A DNA stretch of 64,000 bases from an uncultured Lachnospiraceae bacterium (GCA_934292725.1 CAKQXY010000012.1:12528-76527), one strand, 5' to 3'; numbered from the stretch's first letter, positions 55,062 through 63,673 are shown. The notes: a model not told the origin generated them from the letters alone. Translations and numbers: made by a program.

Positions 55062-56825
55062 ATGCAGAACAAAAGATGGAACAGGATCAGAGTGGGGATA
55101 GCAGCTGTAATTACTAGTGTCAGTTTCGCAGGTGCGAATACCGTTTCGGTAGAGTGTGCTAAACAAATAACGCCAGAAACGATAACAGAAGAACCAACGA
55201 CACAGGATTTTATGGATCTGATTGAGTATACCAAAGACTGGCAGACAGCAGAAGAGGTAACACCAGAGAGTGCGAGCACGGAATAATTGCAGTCAATCGA
55301 GGTGACTCAAAAAGATCCAATGACAATGGTTCCAATCAAGGGTATACATGCGTGTTATGGTACGATTGTAGAAATAAGGGATAACTATATTTTGGTTCAG
55401 GGCTTAGAGGAAAATGCAATCAATGATCGAGGAATCGACTGGTATTCAAAGTCTGATATTGCAGCGATAAGCGGTTACGTGGATGGCCATGAGTGCACAT
55501 CAGTAGATGACTTAAAGGTGGGTGATTTTGTATGTGCAATTCGATTTGGCTATATGCATGATACAACTACTAACGATTTTGATGGAATTGCAAAGTTTAT
55601 TGTAATTTCGCGCGATACAAATAAAAATGAAAAAGCAGCCGATAAAGATTTAACGAGAGCAGCGGTGCGTTATGCTCAGAAAATCGCAGCAAAGGCAGCT
55701 GATAGCGATTATCTTGATAAAATGGAGCTTTCCGATGATGCAATGCAGTATGTGCAGAGTGCAGCAGGACTGTTGGATATTGTACCGGAAGAGATTATGG
55801 AGATCAATCTGGAGGATGCAGTTAGTTCGATGTTTATGAGAAAGACAAACATCAATTCTGATCTTCTGGATATGAAAACAAATCTGTTTGGAAATTCAGT
55901 GAACCGTGAAATGGATGAAGACATGGCTGCGGCTTCGGCTGCGCTTACAGAGGACGAGTATCTGAGTACCTATTATCCGCTAGCATCGGATGGAGCAGTT
56001 GCTTTGTGGTTGTATTATGGCGAAGATCTTCCGAGCGTGTTTACAACATTTGTGCCAAAATCTGAGATAGAGGGGAAGAAGGTAAAAACATTAAATACAA
56101 CAGAAATCAGAGCAACATTAACAGAACCGTCAACATATCAGCAGGTATGTGTATTGATGGAAAACGGTAGAGAGGGAGATCCGATTAAGACGGCACTGGC
56201 AATGAATGCAGACATCTATAACGATTTGAATAGCTTTAAACCATTGATTTCAAATCAGGGCTATTATGTGGGCGAGTCAAGAGAAGCAGCAGATGAGACT
56301 TTTTATCGTACCGTCGCTTATGATTCCATTCAATCCGCAGATGATATGAGTGTGCTGATTTCATGGCTGTCAAATGATGTTGAGCAGAAGCTCTACGGTG
56401 TGCAGGAGACATTGATCGCTGCGTTGACAGGTGTAACACCTGGAACACTCGAGGCATATTATGCGCCAGCAGAGAATGACAATCCGTATGCGCTTACCGA
56501 ACTTCGCAACGCAGCATTTAACGCAATGCAGGATACCACAAATCAGACCGCGGCGTGGAATTACTCACAGATCATTCATTCACAGATGTCTGCATACAGC
56601 GCGCGTGAGGGATGGGATCGCGATGTACTTCTTGTCTATTCTTTCTCGGATCTGACGGTACTAGTTACGATTGAGCAGGGCGATAACAACTTTATGAAGG
56701 TTACCCCGCTGCTTGTTCTGACTGAGAAAAATAATGAAAATCTTGGCTCACAGGATCAGATGGATTCTTTTATTCAATCGTTACTCGAACAGTACAAATT
56801 TGAAAAATTTGATATCGCTAATTGA
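55062..56825 (+). pseudogene. Secreted protein of unknown family, split by in-frame TAA
   Basis: GGGAGGG at 55048-55054 fits ATG 55062. One continuous frame of 587 codons is broken only by TAA at 55284-55286. Before it are a signal peptide (GIAAVITSVSFAGANTVS) and ~50 acidic residues. After it is a 512-codon stretch with no own ribosome site. Residues about 90-185 look like a small beta-barrel (CYGTIVEIRDNYILVQGLEE), and the rest is homologous to the protein at 58932, both ending in similar tails (YKFEKFDIAN versus YGLEQIDLAQ). Nonsense mutation, readthrough, or reinitiation at TTG 55287 are all possible. Confidence 0.65.
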
Positions 56826-56905
56826 CAAAATAGTGCATCGGGTGGTACTTTATCTGACAGGCGAATCATTGAAATGAGGTTCGTACAGAAAGGAAGCATA
56901 TGTTT
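56822..56905 (+). promoter_or_regulatory. Duplicated nifS leader, copy 1
   Basis: TTGACAAAATA at 56822, GGTGGTAC, and a CGAATC/GGTTCG hairpin (56862-56867 / 56878-56883) repeat the elements found upstream of the intact nifS at 60322-60417. Here they lead only into a truncated nifS start. Confidence 0.6.
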
Positions 56906-57058
56906 ATGATTTATGCGGATCATGCAGCAACAACAAAGATTAGTGAGACAGCAAAAATACATAATTCTTATATTCAGCACTCTCATCTGGTCGTGCCTCA
57001 TATGTATCATAGTTACTGTTCATGGATAAGCCAATATTGCGGCAAAGCCCGAAGGTGA
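56906..57058 (+). pseudogene. nifS start fused by deletion to GH105 piece and MITE
   Basis: Bases 56906-56955 equal the first 50 bases of nifS (60418-60467). Bases 56956-57012 equal 62524-62580 of the GH105 gene with two mismatches. From 57012 the MITE begins. The resulting 50-codon chimeric frame has a good ribosome site (AAAGGAAG) but encodes no sensible protein. It records one ~2-kb deletion and a second one ending at the MITE edge. Confidence 0.85.
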
Positions 57059-57117
57059 ATGGATTTCACGAAACCATTCACCTTCGGGCTTTCGTTGCAT
57101 GACGCATGAACTGTAAC
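57012..57117. repeat. MITE-like repeat, full form (106 bp)
   Basis: Ends are GTTACTGTTCATG and CATGAACTGTAAC, inverted with one mismatch. Inside is a long perfect hairpin, AAAGCCCGAAGGTGAATGG facing CCATTCACCTTCGGGCTTT. The left edge coincides with a deletion end point in the GH105 segment. The right edge abuts the duplicated ATPase promoter. Same family as 7909-7959 and 62898-63070. Confidence 0.85.
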
Positions 57118-57258
57118 GCATTGTAAATTTTGCAAGAAAAATGAATTGACAGCCGCTTATTGTAAGGGTAAGCTAATATTATGAAGATTAAGGTTCATTG
57201 CTAGAATATTAGAAAGAGGGTGCAAAGAATGGGAAGATTTGTAAATCCAGGAAACAGT
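57118..57258 (+). repeat. Duplicated ATPase-gene promoter and start, copy 2
   Basis: Counterpart of 52983-53124 with TTGACA at 57146-57151. The copy begins immediately at the right end of the MITE. It leads into the intact ATPase gene. Confidence 0.9.
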
Positions 57259-58815
57259 GCTTTTGCAGTTGCATTGAACTCAGAAATTTATGTGGATAAA
57301 ACAGAGCTTTTGGAATATACAAATAAAGTTATGAATACAAATGCAAAGTTCATTTGTAACAGCCGTCCACGCAGATTCGGGAAATCTATTACTGCAGAAA
57401 TGCTTGCAGCATATTATGGAAAAGACTGTGATTCGGAGGTAATGTTCTCAAAACTGAAAATTGGAAAAGATGACACATTCAAGAAGTACTTGAATCAATA
57501 TGATGTTATTTTATTCGATGTGCAATGGTGTATGATGGATGCTGGCTCACCAGAAGAAACAGTGACCTATATTAATGAGCATTTGGTACAAGAATTAAAA
57601 AATGTATATCAAGATGTGGAATTGGAAAATGTAAAGACAGCTTGTGGTGCAATGTCAGCAATCAATGCGGAAAAGGGTGTGCGTTTTGTCGTTATTATTG
57701 ATGAGTGGGATGTATTGATTCGAGATGAATCTGCAAAAGAAGATGTGCAGAAAGAGTACATTGATTTTTTGAGAGGAATGTTTAAAGGAACTGAGCCGAC
57801 TAAGTATATTCAACTTGCTTACCTTACGGGAATTCTTCCAATAAAAAAAATCAAAACACAATCGGCACTCAATAATTTTGATGAATTTACGATGCTGGAT
57901 GCTGGAAGATTAGCTCCTTATATTGGTTTCACTGAAACAGAGGTAAAGCAGCTTTGCTCAAAATATAAAGTGGATTTCGATAAAGTAAAACGTTGGTATG
58001 ATGGCTATCTTTTGGAAAAAATTCAAGTGTACAATCCTAAGGCGGTTGTAAGTGTTCTGACGAAGGAAAAATTTAAAAGCTATTGGTCTGAAACAGGAAC
58101 ATATGAATCAATTATTCCACTGATTAATATGAATTTTGATGGGTTAAAAAATGCTGTAATTGAAATGCTTTCAGGCGCAAATGTGGAAGTTGATGTGACA
58201 TTCTTTCAAAATGATACGGTTAATTTTGCAGATAAGGATGATGTGTTAACATATTTAATTCATCTGGGATATTTGGGATATGATGAAGAGACAGAATCTG
58301 CATTTGTACCAAATGAAGAAATTCGTCAGGAATTGATTCGAGCAACAAAGAGAACAAAATGGAATCAGATGATTGAATTTCAACAGGAATCACTGGAACT
58401 ACTAGAGGCAACACTTAGCATGGATAGCGGGACTGTTGCAGAAAAAATTGAAAAAATTCATATGGAATATGCTTCGTCTGTTCAATATAACAATGAAAAT
58501 TCTTTAAGTAGTGTGCTGACGATTGCCTATTTAAGTTCAATGCAGTTCTATTTTAAGCCAGTTCGTGAATTACCTATGGGAAAAGGATTTGCAGATTTCA
58601 TTTTTATACCGAAGCCAGAATATCGCGCAGAATATCCAGCGCTTGTGGTTGAGTTAAAATGGAATCAAAATGTTAATACTGCAATCCAGCAAATTCGCGA
58701 TAAGAATTATCCAGATTCTATAGAGGCATATACGGGAGATATTCTGATAGTGGGAATTTCATATGATAAAAAGAGCAAAAAGCATTTGTGTAAGATTGAA
58801 GAATATAAAAAATAA
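57229..58815 (+). CDS. AAA-ATPase-like / PD-(D/E)XK nuclease family protein
   Basis: ATG 57229 is served by AGAAAGAGGG; the in-frame GTG at 57220 is less likely. The 528-residue protein begins VNPGNSAFAVALNSEIYVDK, has a shortened P-loop RPRRFGKS near 47, Walker B FVVIIDEWDVLI near 160, and a C-terminal nuclease-like domain with ADFIFIPKP and LVVELKWNQN near 485. It belongs to the same broad family as 19792 but is strongly diverged. Family role unknown; often multi-copy in gut Firmicutes and Bacteroidetes. A deleted copy lies 4135 bases upstream. Confidence 0.85.
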   Translation: MGRFVNPGNSAFAVALNSEIYVDKTELLEYTNKVMNTNAKFICNSRPRRFGKSITAEMLAAYYGKDCDSEVMFSKLKIGKDDTFKKYLNQYDVILFDVQWCMMDAGSPEETVTYINEHLVQELKNVYQDVELENVKTACGAMSAINAEKGVRFVVIIDEWDVLIRDESAKEDVQKEYIDFLRGMFKGTEPTKYIQLAYLTGILPIKKIKTQSALNNFDEFTMLDAGRLAPYIGFTETEVKQLCSKYKVDFDKVKRWYDGYLLEKIQVYNPKAVVSVLTKEKFKSYWSETGTYESIIPLINMNFDGLKNAVIEMLSGANVEVDVTFFQNDTVNFADKDDVLTYLIHLGYLGYDEETESAFVPNEEIRQELIRATKRTKWNQMIEFQQESLELLEATLSMDSGTVAEKIEKIHMEYASSVQYNNENSLSSVLTIAYLSSMQFYFKPVRELPMGKGFADFIFIPKPEYRAEYPALVVELKWNQNVNTAIQQIRDKNYPDSIEAYTGDILIVGISYDKKSKKHLCKIEEYKK

Positions 58816-58893
58816 AATTTGGGTTGACCAAAATAATTCGGGCAGTCTTTAAAAATTTTTTCTTTGCGTATCAAGTAAAAATCAAAAGAAAGT

Positions 58894-58910
58894 TGTCAAT
58901 ATAGTTGACA
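58894..58910 (+). promoter_or_regulatory. Short palindrome before secreted-protein gene
   Basis: TGTCAA (58894-58899), five bases, TTGACA (58905-58910): a perfect inverted repeat that could be an operator or, as TTGACA, part of a promoter, 22 bases before the start at 58932. Confidence 0.35.
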
Positions 58911-58931
58911 GGACAAAAGGGAGAAAAGTGC

Positions 58932-60284
58932 ATGCAGAAAATGATATGGACAGGAATCGGAGTGAGTGCGGCGGCAGTCATTGGAACTGTGAGTTTGTTT
59001 GGAACAGGAAGACTTCACTTCAATAATGTTATCCAAACTCCAGCTCAGTTAGAGCAAACAGCATCAGAAAATGATCAAACTACACAATCAAGCGAAGTAT
59101 TAACAGAGCGATCCGTTTATTATGCGCGTAAGCTTGGAAAGAAGGCTTCAGATGCAGAATACTTTAAGAATAGGATGATTTCAGATGATCTAATGGAATA
59201 CATACAAAAGGCAGTGCCACTTGCAGATGCAGTGCCGACGGAAATGATGCAGATTAATCTAGACTCATTTCAAGTGGAAGAGATGGGAGATGACTTGAAA
59301 AGTATTGCACTGACAGACACCACTGAAATTAGCGATATGATTGCAAGGTCACTTGCAACGATGATGGTAGGTACTTCTAGTGACACAAAAGCATTGGCTG
59401 CCTATGCGCTGCTTGAAGACAATCAATATTTTAATATGGAGTTGAATGCAACAGTTGGATTGTGGCTGTATTATGGAGAAGATTTGCCATCGGTATTATG
59501 TGTGTTTATTCCAAGAGAAGGCGGTACAGAGCTAACAGTCGGTGTGCTAGATGCTGCAAGCTATGAGAAAGTGCGAAAGAAAGTGGCTGAGTCATCTGAT
59601 CAGAATAGTGATAACAGTGATGATGTTTTAATCGAAGTTTTGGCACAACGATCCAAGATTGACAGCGATTTTGGATCACTTGATTACTCTTACCTAGGTC
59701 AAATGACAGATGATTCTTATCCGATGAAAGGATTGCTAGAGGCTATCACTTTAGATATACCAGCAGATGCAACATTTTTCAATCAACTAGTTGATGAAAT
59801 CATCGGTGAAATGGTCAGTGGAATAACACCAATTGATGAGCTAACACAACTTTTCACCGTCTCATCAGAAGTAGCAGACTATGTAAAAAAAGCACAAACC
59901 TGTATGGAAGAAGTAGCAAAAGGATCAGAAAAGGGAACGCTCACAGCTTATAAGGTTCCTTCAAGTTCCTATTGGTCGGCAGAACAAATTGCATCTGGTG
60001 TATCAAATGGTTCTAGTATGAACCAGATAGCAGCATCTAGTGTTTTGTCCCGAATAGCTCATGAGCGAACCCCACTGCATGCAATCACAACAGACTGGAA
60101 AGATGATGTTGTGTTGGCATATACGTTTTCTGGCTTGGCACTTTTGATCTCGGTAGAAGAAGCAGATAATTGTTACTTGAAGATCAACACAAATTTCGTC
60201 TGGCTGGATGAAGAAAACAATGGAAACATCGTAGACCGCATGGTGAAACAGTATGGTCTTGAGCAAATTGATTTAGCTCAATAG
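58932..60284 (+). CDS. Secreted protein of unknown family (paralog of 55062 gene)
   Basis: ATG 58932 follows AAAGGGAG; a TTG at 58905 is in frame but poorly placed. The 450-residue protein has a signal peptide or anchor helix (WTGIGVSAAAVIGTVSLFG), a Gln/Thr/Ser-rich linker, then a helical body (RSVYYARKLGKKASDAEYF). A shared core motif is VGLWLYYGEDLPSVLCVFIP, almost the same in the paralog. It lacks the extra N-terminal beta-domain of the paralog. No catalytic motif is apparent. It lies between the ATPase gene and nifS. Confidence 0.7.
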   Translation: MQKMIWTGIGVSAAAVIGTVSLFGTGRLHFNNVIQTPAQLEQTASENDQTTQSSEVLTERSVYYARKLGKKASDAEYFKNRMISDDLMEYIQKAVPLADAVPTEMMQINLDSFQVEEMGDDLKSIALTDTTEISDMIARSLATMMVGTSSDTKALAAYALLEDNQYFNMELNATVGLWLYYGEDLPSVLCVFIPREGGTELTVGVLDAASYEKVRKKVAESSDQNSDNSDDVLIEVLAQRSKIDSDFGSLDYSYLGQMTDDSYPMKGLLEAITLDIPADATFFNQLVDEIIGEMVSGITPIDELTQLFTVSSEVADYVKKAQTCMEEVAKGSEKGTLTAYKVPSSSYWSAEQIASGVSNGSSMNQIAASSVLSRIAHERTPLHAITTDWKDDVVLAYTFSGLALLISVEEADNCYLKINTNFVWLDEENNGNIVDRMVKQYGLEQIDLAQ

Positions 60285-60321
60285 GATTGTGTACAATTTT
60301 GAAAAAAATAATTAGCATAGA

Positions 60322-60417
60322 TTGACAAAATATCTTCTCTGGTGGTACGGTATCCAAAAGACGAACCATTAAAAAGCACATTGAGGAGAGGTTCGTACAG
60401 AAAGGAAGCAGTGGTTT
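60322..60417 (+). promoter_or_regulatory. nifS promoter and leader hairpin
   Basis: TTGACA at 60322-60327 with a possible -10 (TACGGT at 60346-60351). ACGAACC (60361-60367) can pair with GGTTCGT (60390-60396). Pairing is kept in the other copy, where CGAATC pairs GGTTCG through a G-U. AAAGGAAG is the ribosome site. The conserved hairpin directly before it suggests RNA-level control. Confidence 0.45.
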
Positions 60418-61554
60418 ATGATTTATGCGGATCATGCAGCAACAACAAAGATTAGTGAGACAGCAAAGCTTGCTATGTTGTCTGCTATGGAAAAGGATTG
60501 GTATAACCCGTCTAGCCTTTATACACAGGGACAGCAGGCATCTGGCACATTGATGGATGCGCGTGTGAGGATTGCCCGTTGTCTTGGCTGTCTGCCAAAG
60601 GAAATTTATTTTACTTCAGGCGGAAGTGAGGCAGATAATCAGGCAATTTTGTCGGCAGCAGCTATTGGCAAAAGACAGGGGAAGATGCATATTATTTCAA
60701 CCGCATTTGAGCATCATGCCGTTTTGCATACATTAAAAAAATTAGAAAAAGAAGGTTTCGAGATTACGCTTCTTGATGTTGGAGAAAAGGGAATTGTAAG
60801 TCCTGCACAGGTCGAAAAAGCAATTCGTCCAGATACAGCACTTGTTACGGTTATGTATGCCAATAATGAGATTGGAACTATTCAGCCAATTTGCGAGATC
60901 GGAGCAGTGTGCAGACAAAAAGGTGTGCTGTTTCACACCGATGCGGTACAGGCAGCAGGTCATCTTCCTATTAATGTAAAAGATGATCAGATTGACATGC
61001 TGTCTTTATCTGCACATAAATTCAATGGTCCAAAGGGAATTGGTGTGCTGTATGCAAAGACAGGTGTGTTTTTGACAAATCTTATAGAGGGCGGCGGACA
61101 GGAGCGAGGAAAACGTGCTGGAACAGAAAATCTTCCTGCTATAGTAGGAATGGCGGCAGCGCTTGAGGAAGCTTTGGCACTTCAAAATGAGCGCTTGGTC
61201 TATGTGACACAGCTTCGCAATCAGCTGATCGAAGGGTTAAAGAATATTCCAGATGCCATATTAAATGGAGACGAGAAAAGCCGCCTTCCAGGCAATGTGA
61301 ATTTTTGTTTTAAGGGTACAGAGGCAGAAGGACTCTTACTCTTGCTTGACAACAAAGGAATATGTGCATCATCAGGTTCAGCATGCACATCAGGTTTTCT
61401 TGATCCTAGTCATGTGCTTCTTGCAATTGGAAGAGATCCAGAGACAGCAAGAGGCTCTCTTCGTCTGACACTTGATTATGAAAATACCAAAGAAGAGGTA
61501 GAGATGATTATTCAGGCTGTTGCCGAGACAGTTAAAATCTTACGTGGAGAATAA
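60418..61554 (+). CDS. Cysteine desulfurase, NifS/IscS type
   Basis: This 378-residue group I cysteine desulfurase begins MIYADHAATTKISETAK. PLP lysine is K201 (SLSAHKFNGPKGIG) and the active-site cysteine C323 lies in the flexible loop ASSGSACTSGFLDPSH that defines the IscS/NifS group. It would release sulfur from cysteine for tRNA thiolation or Fe-S building, alongside SufS at 17908. No iscU or mnmA gene adjoins. Convergent with the GH105 gene across a shared terminator. Confidence 0.93.
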   Translation: MIYADHAATTKISETAKLAMLSAMEKDWYNPSSLYTQGQQASGTLMDARVRIARCLGCLPKEIYFTSGGSEADNQAILSAAAIGKRQGKMHIISTAFEHHAVLHTLKKLEKEGFEITLLDVGEKGIVSPAQVEKAIRPDTALVTVMYANNEIGTIQPICEIGAVCRQKGVLFHTDAVQAAGHLPINVKDDQIDMLSLSAHKFNGPKGIGVLYAKTGVFLTNLIEGGGQERGKRAGTENLPAIVGMAAALEEALALQNERLVYVTQLRNQLIEGLKNIPDAILNGDEKSRLPGNVNFCFKGTEAEGLLLLLDNKGICASSGSACTSGFLDPSHVLLAIGRDPETARGSLRLTLDYENTKEEVEMIIQAVAETVKILRGE

Positions 61555-61556
61555 AA

Positions 61557-61584
61557 TTGGCGGCTCTAATTTTAGAGCTGCCAA
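61557..61584. terminator. Bidirectional terminator between nifS and GH105 gene
   Basis: TTGGCGGCTCTAA faces TTAGAGCTGCCAA with one mismatch and A/T-rich runs on both sides. Confidence 0.8.
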
Positions 61585-61589
61585 AATAA

Positions 61590-62792
61590 TTACAGATATA
61601 ACATTTCTGAGTACGCCATGATAAATGGACCGCTTCCTTTTCCTTCATCTGGAAGGTAATATTCAGTGATCTCATAATTATTTGTATTATTTGCACTTGC
61701 CTTTAAGTAAATATCTTCCAGTACATTGTCGTGAAGCTTAGTATTTACAATTGCATTAAATGCTTTGATTGCAGGTTCGCGGTAGGACTCGTTAAGCCAT
61801 CCCTTGCGAACACCTTTTAACATCATATAAATCATCATGGCAGTGCCGCTGACCTCAAGGCGATTTGTCGCGGTAACAGGCTGGTCAGCCAGATTTGCCC
61901 ATAATCCAGATTCGTCCTGATACTTTAACATGCCATCTGCAAAGAGCTTTAATGCAGCTTTTCTCTCTTCAATATAGCATTCTGGAAGAACTTCCATTAC
62001 ATCGACCATTGCCATTGCATACCAGCCCATTGCGCGGGTCCAGTGGTATGCGCAGACATCCTCACGGCTGTTGCATGCATGATAATACATGCCATTTGGG
62101 GCAAGCATAACATCAGCAACCCAGTTCAGGCGCTCATTGATAACAGCAAGCTGCTTTGTATCACCAATTTTTGCAGCATAATGAGCCAAAAACGGCTGCA
62201 GCATATAGATGCCATCGAGCCATACCTTATACTTAGGCGGCTGTCCGCCGGCCCAGCAGTGCCAGTAGTTATTGCCAAGTGCATCTTCTGTATATTTTTT
62301 AACTACAACATCACCCTTTGAATTGACGTGTTTCGGGTCAGTCAGATCACGGTAAAGCTCAGCCATAACCTCAGCGTAAGCTGGATTTTCATCAAAAGCC
62401 TTCATTACTAGTGCAGCAGTCTTATAGCAGTCAGCACCGTGATGATCTACATATCCTGCAAGGTTGCGACTTAAATGATGTACTCCATTTTCATCAGTCA
62501 CAAGCATTGTATTCAAATATTCTAATACATAATTCTTATATTCAGCACCCTCATCTGGTCGTGCCTCGTATGTATCATAGAGACCCTCCATCACAACACC
62601 ATTGTAATAGCTCCAGTCAAACAGATAGGGTTTGACAGAAGGAGTACGCTTCTCATTATCCCATGAAAAGAACTTGTGCTCATCAGAAACAACTTCCTTT
62701 GGAATGTTGCATGAAGAGTTTATAGTAAGCGCATCCACATAATTTTTTGCCTTTAAAATAGAGGCTTGAATATCAGTAGTTAAATTGCTCAT
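61590..62792 (-). CDS. GH105/GH88-type unsaturated rhamnogalacturonyl hydrolase
   Basis: This 400-residue (alpha/alpha)6-barrel enzyme has FDWSYYNGVVMEGLYDTYE, VWLDGIYMLQPFLAHY with the catalytic aspartate, YHWTRAMGWYAMAMVDV and LEVSGTAMMIYMML, all typical of YteR/RhiN-like hydrolases. It removes the unsaturated galacturonyl residue left by pectate or rhamnogalacturonan lyases. No signal peptide, so cytoplasmic. A 57-base piece of this gene is duplicated at 56956-57012. Confidence 0.9.
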   Translation of the reverse strand: MSNLTTDIQASILKAKNYVDALTINSSCNIPKEVVSDEHKFFSWDNEKRTPSVKPYLFDWSYYNGVVMEGLYDTYEARPDEGAEYKNYVLEYLNTMLVTDENGVHHLSRNLAGYVDHHGADCYKTAALVMKAFDENPAYAEVMAELYRDLTDPKHVNSKGDVVVKKYTEDALGNNYWHCWAGGQPPKYKVWLDGIYMLQPFLAHYAAKIGDTKQLAVINERLNWVADVMLAPNGMYYHACNSREDVCAYHWTRAMGWYAMAMVDVMEVLPECYIEERKAALKLFADGMLKYQDESGLWANLADQPVTATNRLEVSGTAMMIYMMLKGVRKGWLNESYREPAIKAFNAIVNTKLHDNVLEDIYLKASANNTNNYEITEYYLPDEGKGSGPFIMAYSEMLYL

Positions 62793-62897
62793 AGCGATTC
62801 TCCAATCTTATGAAATTTTATGTAAACTCAGTATACCATGGAAAGTATTTATTGGAAAGAAAAATTTGGGTTATCTCGCGAACTGTAACAGCTCCAT

Positions 62898-63070
62898 GTT
62901 ACAGTTCATGGATAAGCCAATATTGCGGCAAAGCCCGAAGGTGAATGGATTTCACGAGCCGGACACTTGGAGCAGGTCTTTCAAAACAATGTATAATAAG
63001 AAAGAACATAGAAGGAACCTGCGGAGTTTGGTCCGGCGACGAAACCATTGCACCGAAGGGCTTTCGTAAA
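62898..63070. repeat. MITE-like repeat, interrupted third copy
   Basis: Starts GTTACAGTTCATGGATAAGCC and follows the full copy through TTTCACGA (62957). It resumes after an insertion and continues to GGGCTTTCGT (about 63068), where homology ends; the right terminal repeat is lost. Just before the left end, GAACTGTAAC (62880-62889) is an inverted end of the same family, suggesting a further partial copy. Confidence 0.75.
62958..63039. mobile_element. 82-bp nested insertion with inverted ends
   Basis: Compared with the copy at 57012, 82 extra bases lie between two CGA triplets (62955-62957 and 63040-63042). Ends are GCCGGAC and GTCCGGC(GA), with a second inner pair GCAGGT/ACCTGC. It contains TATAAT at 62992-62997. 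Non-coding; a palindromic mini-element inserted within a MITE. Confidence 0.6.
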
Positions 63071-63216
63071 TCCATGAGCAAAGATATTTCTTAAAAGAAA
63101 TAAGGTCTGGTAATAAATAAGAAAATATGGTATAATGGCACAGATAAAGTTGAAGGGTCAAACCAACAACACGAACAAGACCAAAAATGAAAAAGAGCGA
63201 AAAGGAGGATTGCATT
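63043..63216 (+). promoter_or_regulatory. Upstream region with extended -10 before small ORF
   Basis: Apart from the MITE tail, the clear signals are TGGTATAAT (63128-63136), an extended -10 without a good -35, and AAAAGGAGG (63200-63208) before the 21-codon ORF. Nothing else is seen. Confidence 0.5.
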
Positions 63217-63282
63217 ATGTTAATTATAAAGAAACGAACGGTGGAGTTTGAAGTGGAAACAAGGGATTGGTGTGACGCATAG
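63217..63282 (+). CDS. Putative 21-residue leader peptide
   Basis: A strong ribosome site (AAAAGGAGG, eight bases upstream) drives a 21-codon frame, MLIIKKRTVEFEVETRDWCDA. I do not know the family. Its position before a series of hairpins and a regulator gene suggests a leader peptide, but an independent small protein is possible. Confidence 0.45.
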   Translation: MLIIKKRTVEFEVETRDWCDA

Positions 63283-63397
63283 CAGTGGCTGTTGCAAATA
63301 TACAATGAAAGAATTGTATTTGCTATAGCCGTTGCTTTCCGGTAAATAGTACCGCACGGAAAGCCGCTGCAGCCGCAGCGCAGATTGAGAGGAAGGC
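63283..63397 (+). ncRNA. Structured leader (three hairpins) before CD3324-type gene
   Basis: GCAAATATACAAT pairs with ATTGTATTTGC (two-base bulge), extended by GGCT/AGCC. GCTTTCCG pairs perfectly with CGGAAAGC. GCTGCAGC and GC-rich repeats follow. No T-tract ends these stems, so they are not simple terminators. AGAGGAAGG before 63398 is the ribosome site. A regulatory RNA role is inferred. Confidence 0.4.
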
Positions 63398-63664
63398 ATG
63401 AGCTATAGAAAGGCAGAGGAGATACTGCCAAGAGAATTAATAGAAGTGATTCAGCAGTACGTGGACGGAGAAAATATCTACATTCCGAGAAAGCTGGAGC
63501 ATCGAAAGGGCTGGGGCGAGCGCACACAGGCACGACAGGAGCTTGATGCACGCAACAGTGCCATATGCAGGGAGCATCGGGAGGGTACGAGTGTCCCGAG
63601 ACTTTCCCAGAAGTATTATCTTACAGAAAAGAGTATACAGCGGATTATCCGCCAGTATCGTTAA
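63398..63664 (+). CDS. CD3324 family HTH protein
   Basis: The 88-residue protein reads SYRKAEEILPRELIEVIQQY, then DGENIYIPRKLEHRKGWGER, and ends LSQKYYLTEKSIQRIIRQYR. This is the Mor/CD3324-type small DNA-binding family common in Clostridia, with the HTH at the C-terminal half. Target genes are unknown. A terminator follows at once. Confidence 0.85.
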   Translation: MSYRKAEEILPRELIEVIQQYVDGENIYIPRKLEHRKGWGERTQARQELDARNSAICREHREGTSVPRLSQKYYLTEKSIQRIIRQYR

Positions 63665-63673
63665 TTAAACGGA

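Noticed and set aside
52983..57258. CRISPR or phage att interpretation of the repeated blocks
   Set aside because: Only two copies 4135 bases apart, with promoter and coding content; a gene-level duplication explains them.
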